From: an uncultured Propionibacteriaceae bacterium
GTDB lineage: Bacteria > Actinomycetota > Actinomycetes > Propionibacteriales > Propionibacteriaceae
Length of the DNA: 47,081 nucleotides
NCBI GenBank assembly: GCA_937965785.1
Contig: CALCKT010000010.1
Span: forward strand, 1-47,081
Direction: 5' to 3'
Made by a program: the position numbers and the translations under genes. The notes beneath the pieces were generated by a model, which saw only the letters and a program-made list of their open reading frames with translations, did not search any database and was not told where the DNA came from. Shown piece after piece: positions 7,362-16,245 of this stretch; the stretch's first letter is position 1; every line of letters begins with the position of its first letter.

Positions 7362-8875
7362 GCTGCGTTTCCTTTCAGCTGCGCCTTGCCGAGGGTGGCA
7401 AGTTCCATGATGTTCTCCTGGGTGGCTTCCTCGTTGTCGAGGAAACCGGTGATGTGGCCGTGCGCCATCACCGCGATCCGGTGGCTCATCCGCAGCACCT
7501 CGGGCAGTTCCGAGGAGATCATGAGGATGGCCTTGCCCTGGCCGCAGAGCTGCTCCAGCAGCTCGTAGATCTCTTCCTTCGCGCCGACGTCGATACCGCG
7601 GGTGGGTTCGTCGAAGATGAGGATGTCGCAGTTGCGGATCAGCCACTTGGCTATGACCACCTTCTGCTGGTTGCCGCCCGACAGCTTGCCGAGCAGCTGG
7701 TTGACCGACGGGGTCTTGACCCGCAGCCTCTTGCTGTACTCCTCACCGACGGTGCGGATCTTGCCGTCGAGGATGAATCCACCGATGTTGAAGTCCTTCA
7801 TCGCCGCCATCACGGCGTTCTGTTTGATGTCCTGTTCCAGGAGCAGGCCGAATTGTTTGCGGTCCTCGGACAGATAGCCGATGCCGTTTCGCACGCCGTC
7901 CGCAGCGGTGTTGATCGACACCTTCCTGCCGTGGATCCAGATCTCGCCCGCGGCGCGCGGATCGGCGCCGAAGATGCAGCGGGCCACCTCCGTGCGCCCG
8001 GCCCCCATGAGTCCGGCGAAACCGAGGATCTCGCCCTTGCGGACCTCGAAGCTGACGTCGTGCAGCAGTTTCTTGGTGGCCAGCCCCTCCACCTTCAGCA
8101 CCACTTCGTCGGAGGTCACCTCGGTGCGCGGCCGGGCATCGGAGGAGACCTCGCGGCCGACCATCATGGAGATGATCTCGCGCATCTCGACATCCTTTGT
8201 GGTCACGGTGCCGATGTACTGGCCGTCGCGCAACACCGAGACGCGGTCGGTGATCTCCTCGATCTCCGGCATCCGGTGGGAGATGTAGATCAGCCCGGTC
8301 TCGGGGGTGATGAAGTCGCGGATCATCCCGAACAGCGCCTCGGTCTCACCGACGGTCAGAGCTGCCGTGGGCTCGTCCATGACCAGGACGCGGGAGTTGT
8401 AGGACAGGGCCCGCGCGATCTCGACCATCTGTTGGCGGGCCACGGAGAGGTCCCCGATCCGGGCGGCCGGGTCGAGGTTCATCCCGAGGCGCTCGAAGAG
8501 CTCGGCGGCCTCGCGGTTCAGTTTGGCGTCGTTGATCCAGCCCGCCCGGTGGCTGCCCGGGCGGCCGAGGTACAGGTTCTGCGCCACGGTCAGGTCGGGG
8601 ACCATGTTCAGTTCCTGGTGGATGATGGACAGCCCCAGTTCCCGGGCGTGGTTCACCCCACCCACCGCGACCCTGCTGCCCTCGAGCCAGATCTCACCCC
8701 CGGGGTCGGCGGTGTAGATACCGGTGAGGATCTTCATCAGCGTCGACTTGCCCGCGCCGTTCTCCCCGCACAGACCGAGCACCTCTCCGGCCTTGAGGTC
8801 GAGGTTGACGTTTTGCAGCGCCTTGACCCCGGGGAAGGTCTTGCTGATGTTCTTCAGCTTGAGCAGCTCCGTCAC
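7358..8875 (-). CDS. Sugar ABC transporter ATPase with two nucleotide-binding domains
   Basis: This 505-aa protein carries two fused ABC ATPase domains, as in RbsA/MglA, and powers sugar import. The first has Walker A GENGAGKST near residue 40 and Walker B VLVMDEPTAA. The second keeps the signature LSGGNQQKV and Walker B ILIFDEPTRG but has a degenerate Walker A (GFAGLMGAGRTE), as is normal for this subfamily. The GTG at 8875 is chosen because AAGGAG lies about 7 bases upstream and the family start TELLKLKNISKTFPG follows immediately. It is the first gene of the transporter unit. Confidence 0.93.
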   Translation of the reverse strand: MTELLKLKNISKTFPGVKALQNVNLDLKAGEVLGLCGENGAGKSTLMKILTGIYTADPGGEIWLEGSRVAVGGVNHARELGLSIIHQELNMVPDLTVAQNLYLGRPGSHRAGWINDAKLNREAAELFERLGMNLDPAARIGDLSVARQQMVEIARALSYNSRVLVMDEPTAALTVGETEALFGMIRDFITPETGLIYISHRMPEIEEITDRVSVLRDGQYIGTVTTKDVEMREIISMMVGREVSSDARPRTEVTSDEVVLKVEGLATKKLLHDVSFEVRKGEILGFAGLMGAGRTEVARCIFGADPRAAGEIWIHGRKVSINTAADGVRNGIGYLSEDRKQFGLLLEQDIKQNAVMAAMKDFNIGGFILDGKIRTVGEEYSKRLRVKTPSVNQLLGKLSGGNQQKVVIAKWLIRNCDILIFDEPTRGIDVGAKEEIYELLEQLCGQGKAILMISSELPEVLRMSHRIAVMAHGHITGFLDNEEATQENIMELATLGKAQLKGNAA

Positions 8876-8972
8876 TTGCACTCCTTCGTGTACTGATCCG
8901 CCGAGATCTGCGAAGGTATCCGCCCCGGCGGATGTTAACGCTATCACCACCTCCTCGGGACGCGTCAAGTGC

Positions 8973-9001
8973 GTTATGCAATGGTTATCAAGTTTTCTCA
9001 A
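8973..9001 (-). promoter_or_regulatory. Promoter of the sugar transporter operon
   Basis: On the minus strand TTGAGA (9001-8996) is separated by exactly 17 bp from CATAAC (8978-8973), a good sigma-70-like pair. The start of transcription would lie near 8966, giving a leader of about 90 nt before the ATPase GTG. The surrounding DNA is clearly more AT-rich than the genes. Confidence 0.6.
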
Positions 9002-9021
9002 AACCCCTAGTCAGAGCCACA

Positions 9022-9035
9022 TGGCAACGCTGCCA
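9022..9035. promoter_or_regulatory. LacI-like palindrome upstream of the transporter promoter
   Basis: TGGCAACGCTGCCA is a near-perfect 14-bp palindrome with the central CG typical of LacI-family operators; one pair is mismatched. It lies 20 bp upstream of the -35 box at 8996-9001 and shares TGGCAAC with the repeat before the sugar kinase. It may bind the local regulator or a global catabolite regulator of the same family. Confidence 0.45.
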
Positions 9036-9102
9036 CAAATGCCTTTCCGCTGGCTCCCGGAGAGGATGGCACTTTTCCTCCTCAACCGCGGCACCGGACA
9101 TG

Positions 9103-9139
9103 AAAAACCGGGTGGCCGCCCCTGGGGACGACCACCCGG
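9103..9139 (-). terminator. Intrinsic terminator of the aldolase gene
   Basis: On the minus strand CCGGGTGG (9139-9132) pairs with CCACCCGG (9115-9108) and is followed at once by five uridines (9107-9103). It starts 17 bases after the aldolase stop. This is a classic Rho-independent terminator and separates the aldolase from the fucose transporter genes. Confidence 0.85.
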
Positions 9140-9155
9140 CCGGTGTTGCCCTTGG

Positions 9156-10175
<1,020 letters not shown>

Positions 10176-10233
10176 GATGCCTCTTTTCGTGCTGAAGACT
10201 AGGAACGGGCCCAGCCTATCGCGCAACGCCCGT

Positions 10234-10249
10234 CCGGGGGGAGCCCCGG
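10234..10249 (-). terminator. Short GC hairpin after the small membrane protein gene
   Basis: CCGGGG (10234-10239) and CCCCGG (10244-10249) form a 6-bp stem with a 4-base loop, 12 bases past the stop of the preceding minus-strand gene. There is no uridine run, so termination is plausible but weakly supported. Confidence 0.35.
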
Positions 10250-10260
10250 GATGTCAATGC

Positions 10261-10845
10261 TCAGAGCAGCCGGTCCATGTCCGAGGCATCCACCCCGATC
10301 CTCCCCATGGACCTGGCCCTGGCGGCCGAGTCGATGGCCCCGGGCATGGCGTCCAGGAAGCTGATCGGGATGCTCGCCACCTCCCGTCCCGAGACCTCCA
10401 GCCGCAGCCGCGGACCTGCTCCCCAAGTCCGCCCGGAGATCTTCAGGGCCGTGATCTCGGCCCAGCGGGCGCGCACCTGTTCGGGGTGGACGAACTCCAC
10501 CCCGGTGCCGTCGATGTAGAGCCCCACCCCCTGTCCCAGGGAGGCCAGGTCCTGTTTCGCGCGCTTGAGGGAAACCACCGTGGCGATGACGCGAACCAGC
10601 GTCGGTACCGCCCAGATCACCGCGAGGGCCGGGAGGCTCCAGGAGGGAAGGGCCCCCTGAACGGCCTGCCTGGCGTCCTCCGGCAGGAACACCGGTCCCA
10701 GCCACACCAGCAGCAGGACCGCACCGAAGACCAGCGCGAAGATCACCTGGAGGCGAAGCGCGGAACGCTGCCTGGCGATGCGCGCGGCCGTGGGGGCCGG
10801 GGTCAGGGCAACCGCGAATCGTTCTGCTGGGGTCATGGCTTTCAT
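10261..10845 (-). CDS. Small membrane protein with PH-like C-terminal domain
   Basis: This 194-aa protein has no assigned function. Two hydrophobic segments at about residues 35-55 and 70-90 are followed by a soluble part with alternating beta pattern (GLYIDGTGVEFVHPEQVRAR, then a conserved-looking W) that resembles bacterial PH-like domains. The ATG at 10845 overlaps the stop of the RNA methyltransferase (ATGA), which fixes the start and shows co-translation in the DUF368-methyltransferase unit. The fold assignment is tentative. Confidence 0.7.
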   Translation of the reverse strand: MKAMTPAERFAVALTPAPTAARIARQRSALRLQVIFALVFGAVLLLVWLGPVFLPEDARQAVQGALPSWSLPALAVIWAVPTLVRVIATVVSLKRAKQDLASLGQGVGLYIDGTGVEFVHPEQVRARWAEITALKISGRTWGAGPRLRLEVSGREVASIPISFLDAMPGAIDSAARARSMGRIGVDASDMDRLL

Positions 10846-11483
10846 GCTAGAGGCTCCACTACCGGGTGTTGGAGGGCCCAGTGGTACATGGCGATGGCGG
10901 CAGCGGCACCCGCGTTCAGGGATCGGGTGGAACCGCGCTGGGTGATGGCGACGAGCCGGGCGCAACCCGCCACCGCGCCGGGGGTCAGGCCGAGCCCCTC
11001 AGACCCGAAGACCAGGCAGACGTCACGAGGCAGGGCAGCGGCCTCCAAAGGCACCGACCCGGGCAGGTTGTCCACCCCGACCGCCTCGATGCCCCGCTCC
11101 CCCAGCCAGCCGAACAGCGACTCCTCGGTCTCGTGGTGGTGGACGTGGAGGTAACGGTCGGTGACCATAGCGCCCCGCCGGTTCCAGCGCCGCCTCCCGA
11201 CGATGTGGACCCCGCCGACGTTGAAGGCGTTCGCCGTGCGCACGATGGAACCGATGTTGAAGTCGTGTTCCCAGTTCTGGATGGCCACGTGCAACCCGGA
11301 CCGGCTGAGATCGAGATCAGCGACAATCGCCTCGAGTTTCCAGTAACGGTAGCGGTCGATGACGTTGCGCCGGTCCCCACCGGCCAGCAACTCCGGGTCC
11401 AGCCGGTCGTCGGAGGGCCAGGGCAGCAGATGGGGCCCTACCCCCACGACCGGGGCCGCGGGGCTTTCCGCGCCGGGGCTCAC
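10842..11483 (-). CDS. TrmH/SpoU-family RNA 2'-O-methyltransferase
   Basis: This 213-aa SPOUT-class enzyme probably transfers methyl from S-adenosylmethionine to a ribose 2'-OH in tRNA or rRNA. It has the trefoil-knot motifs NIGSIVRTANAF, LVFGSEGLGL and ITQRGSTRSLNAGAAAAI, the last near the C-terminus and forming the cofactor pocket. The GTG at 11483 is chosen because it overlaps the upstream DUF368 stop (GTGA); a longer frame would read through that gene out of frame. The precise RNA target is unknown. Confidence 0.9.
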   Translation of the reverse strand: MSPGAESPAAPVVGVGPHLLPWPSDDRLDPELLAGGDRRNVIDRYRYWKLEAIVADLDLSRSGLHVAIQNWEHDFNIGSIVRTANAFNVGGVHIVGRRRWNRRGAMVTDRYLHVHHHETEESLFGWLGERGIEAVGVDNLPGSVPLEAAALPRDVCLVFGSEGLGLTPGAVAGCARLVAITQRGSTRSLNAGAAAAIAMYHWALQHPVVEPLA

Positions 11484-12403
11484 CGCTGCTTCAGACGCCG
11501 GTCGACCCACACTATGCCAACCACCACGATGGCACCGAGCAGGGCCAGCCCGAGCAGTATCGACCAGTGTGCATCCGGAGCCAGGGGAGCCCCGTCCGGG
11601 CTCCACGGCCAGACCGCCCGGAGCGAACCGAGCAGCAGACCCGACATGACGGCCATGGTGGCGGCGTGCTTGTGCTCGAGCAACCAGTTGAGACCCTTCA
11701 CGAACAACCCCAACCCCACCACGGCACCAGCGGCGAACAGACCCAGATAGCCGAAGCTCCGGGCCTCAACCGCGGCCATGGTCGGCACGTACAAACCAAA
11801 GATCTTCAGCATGAACGACCCCGAGATCCCGGGCAACACCAAGGCACAGACAGCGATCGCCGCCGACCCGAAGATCATCCAGGCGGGAGGCCCCTCGATG
11901 GCGCCTCCCGCTCCCAGGCCGGTCAGGAAGAAAGCAGCAACGGCAGCCGTCAGGAACAGCACGGCCACGACCGCTTTCTTCCTTCCCGTGTTCATGTCCT
12001 CCGGTTTGATCTCCATCACCGGGACGACGACGGAGGCCAGGACCATCCCGAAGAACAGCGCGTGCGCAAGCTGAGGAGTGTCCCCCACGAACACCTTCAT
12101 GATCCCCGCCATGGCCACCACCACGATGGCCATACCCAGCAGGGCCGGGATCACGATGCCCCAGCGGACCTTCCTGAGCTCGGCACCCGCCTCGGAGAAC
12201 TTGCCGGTCACCACGCGTTTCACCGCACTGACCATGTGGCTGGCCGAGTTGATGAGCGGCTCGTAGATGCCCGATATCAGGGCGATCGTGCCTCCCGAGA
12301 CGCCGGGCACCAGCTCGGCGAGGCCGATCAACATTCCCCTGACGAGGTTGGCAACAGCGGTTGTCGGGTTGAAGCGCCCAGCGGCGCGCCTCGGGTTTTG
12401 CAT
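11480..12403 (-). CDS. DUF368 membrane protein, candidate undecaprenyl-phosphate translocase
   Basis: This 307-aa polytopic membrane protein has about eight or nine segments and belongs to the DUF368 (PopT) family, members of which are reported to return the lipid carrier undecaprenyl phosphate across the membrane for cell-wall synthesis. The two family hallmarks are visible as an internal repeat: LAELVPGVSGGTIALISGIY near residue 28 and LVLPGISGSFMLKIFGLY near residue 190. The ATG at 12403 has AGAAGGAG in front. It overlaps the RNA methyltransferase by 4 bp. The function is assigned by family only. Confidence 0.87.
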   Translation of the reverse strand: MQNPRRAAGRFNPTTAVANLVRGMLIGLAELVPGVSGGTIALISGIYEPLINSASHMVSAVKRVVTGKFSEAGAELRKVRWGIVIPALLGMAIVVVAMAGIMKVFVGDTPQLAHALFFGMVLASVVVPVMEIKPEDMNTGRKKAVVAVLFLTAAVAAFFLTGLGAGGAIEGPPAWMIFGSAAIAVCALVLPGISGSFMLKIFGLYVPTMAAVEARSFGYLGLFAAGAVVGLGLFVKGLNWLLEHKHAATMAVMSGLLLGSLRAVWPWSPDGAPLAPDAHWSILLGLALLGAIVVVGIVWVDRRLKQR

Positions 12404-12464
12404 CAGGCTCCTTCTCGCGACCGACCCGGCGGACAACGTTAGCGTCAGTTGCCGTTCGGCGCGA

Positions 12465-13070
12465 TCAGGCTCCTGCGGGGGGCTGTCCGAAGTTGACCGT
12501 CGGGGCCTGCCGAACCGTCGGGTCATTGACCTCGAAGTAGGTGGCGCGCTCAAACTTGCCCATTCCAGCGATGATGTTGGTGGGCACCGATTCGATGCGG
12601 GTGTTGTAGTCGCGCACGTTCGCGTTGTAGAAGCGACGGCTGGCGGCGATCCTGTCCTCGGTGTCGGCGAGTTCGCGCTGCAGCTCCAGATAGTTGGTGT
12701 TCGACTTCAGGTTGGGGTAGGACTCGACGGAAACCATCAGGCCACGAACCGCCTCGGTCAGGGCGGACTCGGCAGCTGCGCGCTGCTCGTTGGGTGCTCC
12801 CTGCACCTGGGCCGCGAGGGCCATCGCGTTCTGGCGGAGGCTCGTGACCTTCTCCAGGACACCTCTCTCGTGGGCCGCGTAACCGCGAACCGTCTCGACG
12901 AGGTTCGGAATGAGGTCGTAGCGGCGGTTCAATTCCACATCGATCTGCCGCCAGGACTCCTGAATGACGTTGCGCGCCTTCACCAGGCCGTTGTAGGAGG
13001 AGACACCCCACAGGAGTCCCACGAGGACCAGGATCAACAGGATCCCGATGAAGCTCAACAGAAATGGCAT
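12465..13070 (-). CDS. LemA family protein
   Basis: This 201-aa protein has the LemA form: one N-terminal membrane segment (residues 3-22) with the rest mainly long helices. The family signature YNGLVKARNVIQESWRQIDVELNRRYDLIPNLV is at about 26-58, and NYLELQRELADTEDRIAASRRFYN at about 125-148. LemA proteins are membrane-anchored helical proteins of uncertain role, often linked to envelope stress and secretion. The ATG follows AAGGAG with 8-9 bases spacing. The 61-bp gap to the DUF368 gene leaves open whether they share a transcript. Confidence 0.92.
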   Translation of the reverse strand: MPFLLSFIGILLILVLVGLLWGVSSYNGLVKARNVIQESWRQIDVELNRRYDLIPNLVETVRGYAAHERGVLEKVTSLRQNAMALAAQVQGAPNEQRAAAESALTEAVRGLMVSVESYPNLKSNTNYLELQRELADTEDRIAASRRFYNANVRDYNTRIESVPTNIIAGMGKFERATYFEVNDPTVRQAPTVNFGQPPAGA

Positions 13071-13170
13071 GAACTCAGCTCCTTAGAAAATTTGGCTCAC
13101 AACAACGGTAGCGCCTCGTGAGGTCCTCGGGCCCGCGTACCGGGGTCGCGACGCCGCGGGGGGTGACCGG

Positions 13171-13710
13171 TCAGAGCCCGAGATCGTCCAGCCCAATGGC
13201 GTAGCGGTATTCCAGACCAGCCTCGGCGACGCGTTCCGCCGCCCCGGTGGCGCGGTCCACGACCACGGCCACGGCCACCACCTCTCCGCCCGCTCTGCGC
13301 ACGGCCTCCACCGCGGTCAGGGCCGATCCGCCCGTCGTCGAGGTGTCCTCCACCACGAGCACCCGGCGGCCCGCTACGTCGGTGCCCTCGATGCGGCGCT
13401 GGAGGCCGTGGGATTTGGCCTCCTTGCGCACCACGAAGGCGTCCAACCGGCCCCCCGCCGCGGCCCTGGCGTGAAGCATGGCGGTGGCGACCGGATCGGC
13501 TCCCAGGGTCAGTCCCCCGACGGCATCGAAGTCCAGGTCGGCCGTCAGCTCCGACATGACCCGTCCCACCAGCGGTGAGGCCACCCCGTCGAGGGTCACG
13601 CGACGCATGTCGACGTAGTAGTCGGCTTCCTTCCCGGACGCCAGGGTCACCCGGCCACGCACGACGGCCAGTTCCTTGACGGCACGGATCAGGTCTTCAC
13701 GATCAGTCAT
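13171..13710 (-). CDS. pyrE: Orotate phosphoribosyltransferase
   Basis: This 179-aa enzyme condenses orotate with PRPP to form orotidine 5'-phosphate, the fifth step of pyrimidine synthesis. The PRPP-binding motif RVLVVEDTSTTGGSAL sits near residues 115-130, and the flexible catalytic loop VRKEAKSHGLQRRIEG just before it keeps the lysine and histidine. The length is typical of actinobacterial PyrE. The ATG has AGGAG upstream. Other pyr genes are absent from the window. Confidence 0.94.
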   Translation of the reverse strand: MTDREDLIRAVKELAVVRGRVTLASGKEADYYVDMRRVTLDGVASPLVGRVMSELTADLDFDAVGGLTLGADPVATAMLHARAAAGGRLDAFVVRKEAKSHGLQRRIEGTDVAGRRVLVVEDTSTTGGSALTAVEAVRRAGGEVVAVAVVVDRATGAAERVAEAGLEYRYAIGLDDLGL

Positions 13711-13767
13711 TTCGGCTCCTGTGATCTCAGGCCCACCGCGGGCTCGGGGTCGCCGCCCATTGTTCCA

Positions 13768-14577
13768 TCACGAGAACCACAGCTTGCTGCCGGAGGGCGG
13801 TGGCGAATCTTGCGTGTCCGCGTCCGTGAACGGTTCCGCACCCCCGACCCAGCTCCTCAGTTCCCTTCCCCCGATCCAGCGGTAGGGGCAGGGTTGTTTC
13901 GCGCTGTCGCGGCGCAAACCGGTCTCGTCCACCCGGGTTCCGGACGCGACGAGCAGCAGGTTGCCGAACCGACGCCCCTTCCACACCGCGGGTTCGGTTC
14001 CCACCAGCAGGTGACGCCAGCGCTCCGCGAGCCCCGCGGCGAATCGTCGGGTCCACCGGAACGGAGAGGAGTCGGTCACGTTGCAGATCACCATCCGTCT
14101 GCCCCTGCCGAGCCTGACCAGTTCATCCAGGAACTCGGCGCTGACCAGCCCGCCGGGAACCCGCGCTCCGTCGAAGGCGTCGAGCACCACCAGGTCGGCG
14201 TAGCCCGAGGGCATGGCGGCCACTCCCGAGCGACCGTCGACGTCACGCACCTTGATGCCGCTGCGCGGCGGCAGGGGCAGTTTCCGCCGGACCTCCTCGG
14301 TCAATCCGGCGTCGGGTTCACACACGATCTGCGCCGTTCCCGGCCGCCGCCGAGCGATCCAGCGCGGGATGCTGAGTCCCGCCCCTCCGATGTGGATCAC
14401 CCGGATTCGTTCGCTCTGTCCGAGGTCGGCCAGGCCGTGTTCGAAGAGCAACGAGACCTGGACGACGTACTCGAAGAGGAGAAGGTCCGGGCGGGCCGGA
14501 TCCACCCAGGACTGGGACGCATCCCCGAACACCACGCGGAAAGCTCCCGGATGTTGGGGATCTGGCACCAGCGACAT
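13768..14577 (-). CDS. Spermidine-synthase-like (Rossmann methyltransferase fold) protein
   Basis: This 269-aa cytoplasmic protein resembles the aminopropyltransferase/methyltransferase fold. It has a glycine-rich nucleotide loop IRVIHIGGAGLSIPRW near residues 58-73, an acidic EPDAG after the next strand, and DLVVLDAFDG near 130 in the place of the catalytic Asp region. It lacks the N-terminal beta domain of true spermidine synthases, and in actinobacteria such stand-alone proteins usually have no known substrate. It lies 57 bp upstream of pyrE and may share a transcript with it. I would not claim polyamine synthesis. Confidence 0.75.
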   Translation of the reverse strand: MSLVPDPQHPGAFRVVFGDASQSWVDPARPDLLLFEYVVQVSLLFEHGLADLGQSERIRVIHIGGAGLSIPRWIARRRPGTAQIVCEPDAGLTEEVRRKLPLPPRSGIKVRDVDGRSGVAAMPSGYADLVVLDAFDGARVPGGLVSAEFLDELVRLGRGRRMVICNVTDSSPFRWTRRFAAGLAERWRHLLVGTEPAVWKGRRFGNLLLVASGTRVDETGLRRDSAKQPCPYRWIGGRELRSWVGGAEPFTDADTQDSPPPSGSKLWFS

Positions 14578-14607
14578 GAGCCGATTATCCCAGGACCTTC
14601 TGCGCGA

Positions 14608-14636
14608 CCCCGCCCGGATTCCCCGGCCGGGCGGGG
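14608..14636 (-). terminator. GC hairpin at the end of the PFNA-type operon
   Basis: CCCCGCCCGG (14608-14617) pairs perfectly with CCGGGCGGGG (14627-14636) around a 9-base loop, 16 bases after the kinase stop. No uridine tract follows. It sits between the kinase and the next gene and is the best candidate end of the long operon. Confidence 0.65.
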
Positions 14637-14652
14637 TGGCACCACCCGGAGG

Positions 14653-16245
14653 TCAGGAACGCACGCAGGTCTGCACCGGTTCCGAAACCTGCCCCTTGGC
14701 ACGCCGCAGCACGATCTTGATGCAGGTCTGTTCCCCCTTCAGAGGAAGAATGATGCTGGGCTCCTCGACGCTGCGGCGGGATTCGGACTCCGGGGCACCC
14801 ACCACCTCCACCAGGTAGGAGTCAGCGGGCTGTGGTTCCGGGTTGGTCCAGGTGAACTTGACCTCCTGGCCGGTCACCTTGCCGGACGCGTCGACCACGG
14901 CCGGAACCGTCCTGGTGCCCCGGTCATTGCCCCCTTGGGCTTCCTGGGCCCCGAAACCGAGCAAACCGTTGAACCACAGCACCCCGAAGGTAACCGCGGT
15001 GGCGATCACCATGATCCCCGTCAGCAACAAGGTGAACTGCTTGCGCTTCCTCTTCTTCCTGCGCGCCTTCTCGGCCTCGTCGGATTTGTTCACCTCCGGG
15101 TTCTTCGGCTCGGGCACGGGAAGCCCCTCGACGTGCCGGAGCCCCGCCTGGGCGAAACCGTGCCCGCGCAGCAGCACCCCCGGCCCCGGGGCCCCCGTCG
15201 ACATCCCCGGAGGGGTGGGGTCGAACGCGGGGTTCATCGTGTCGTGGAAGGTGTAGCCGCCCGTCAGCGAAGACATCCCCATCGTGTAGCCAGCGGTCAG
15301 CATCGACCCGGAATCCCCGAGCAGCCACCCGGAATCAATGCTTCCCGGTTCCCGGTGCTCGGTGCCGTAGGCGGTGTGGTCCTCGGATTCGGTCAGGACG
15401 TCCACCGGAGTCACGGGCACCCCCATGGAGGCCTGGACGGCCTGGATTGCGCGCGCGAATTCCAGCGCCGAGCTGTAGCGCCGCGCCGGGTGCGCGGCCA
15501 TCGCGGTTCCCAGCACCTGCTCCAGCATCTCGGGCACGTCGAGGCGGCCCGTCCGGGGGGCCACGAAGGAGCGGGCCCTTTCACGCAGGGCGTGACGTTC
15601 GTTGTCGCCACCCGGCACCGCGAGCGGGCTGCGCCCCACCAGCATCGCCCACGTGGTGGCCGCCAACGAGAACACATCGCTCCAGGGACCCGCATCCAAC
15701 GGTGAGTCGGGATGCATCTCGGAGGGGGCCCAGAGCGGGCTCAGTGCGTTGGCCGCCGCGGAGAAGTCGTGGGAGGCCGAGATCCCGAAATCGGTCAGGG
15801 CCGGACGCTGGAAACCGGTGAAGAGAATGTTCGCGGGTTTGATGTCGCGATGGAGGATGTCCTGCCGGTGCACGGTCTCCACTGCGCCCGCCAGCTGAAC
15901 CGTGTACTCCATCGCCAGGGTCGTCGCCAGGACCCGGTTCGCCACCCGGATCCCCAGGTGGGCCGTGGAACACTCCTCCATCACCAGGAAGGGCCGGCCG
16001 TCGGCGGACAGGCCCGAGCTGTGGATGGTGACGATGTTCGGATGCCCCGACAACCGGGCCATCAGCACAGCCTCCGCGGCGAACGCGTTGAACGTGGCCT
16101 CGTTGACGGTCTGGTGCAGCACCTTCACGGCCACCCCGCGGCCCAGCGAATCACGGTAGCGGAAGACGTCAGCGAAACCACCGCCACCGAGCCACTCGAT
16201 GAAGGTGAATCCCGGTATTTCGGGAGGAGTTGTTCGCTGTGCCAT
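14653..16245 (-). CDS. Transmembrane Ser/Thr protein kinase (Pkb2-like)
   Basis: This 530-aa protein has an N-terminal Hanks-type kinase domain (about residues 14-270) with glycine loop LGGGGFADVF, ATP lysine K41 (VAVKVL), catalytic HRDIKPAN at 132-139 and DFG at 152-154, so it should be active. A Pro/Gly-rich juxtamembrane stretch follows. One membrane helix lies at about 404-428 after a very basic run (KARRKKRKRK), then about 100 outer residues with a beta pattern (VKFTWTNPEP) and a Cys pair (QTC near 514, QTC near 526), which looks like an FN3 domain. There are no PASTA repeats. The ATG at 16245 overlaps the FHA gene stop (ATGA). It is the last gene of the cluster; the FHA proteins are likely phospho-partners. 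Confidence 0.92.
   Translation of the reverse strand: MAQRTTPPEIPGFTFIEWLGGGGFADVFRYRDSLGRGVAVKVLHQTVNEATFNAFAAEAVLMARLSGHPNIVTIHSSGLSADGRPFLVMEECSTAHLGIRVANRVLATTLAMEYTVQLAGAVETVHRQDILHRDIKPANILFTGFQRPALTDFGISASHDFSAAANALSPLWAPSEMHPDSPLDAGPWSDVFSLAATTWAMLVGRSPLAVPGGDNERHALRERARSFVAPRTGRLDVPEMLEQVLGTAMAAHPARRYSSALEFARAIQAVQASMGVPVTPVDVLTESEDHTAYGTEHREPGSIDSGWLLGDSGSMLTAGYTMGMSSLTGGYTFHDTMNPAFDPTPPGMSTGAPGPGVLLRGHGFAQAGLRHVEGLPVPEPKNPEVNKSDEAEKARRKKRKRKQFTLLLTGIMVIATAVTFGVLWFNGLLGFGAQEAQGGNDRGTRTVPAVVDASGKVTGQEVKFTWTNPEPQPADSYLVEVVGAPESESRRSVEEPSIILPLKGEQTCIKIVLRRAKGQVSEPVQTCVRS

Noticed and set aside
5175..8896. Long plus-strand frames (797 and 480 codons) antisense to the transporter genes
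   Set aside because: Both lie opposite strongly conserved ABC transporter motifs and show low-complexity shadow sequence.
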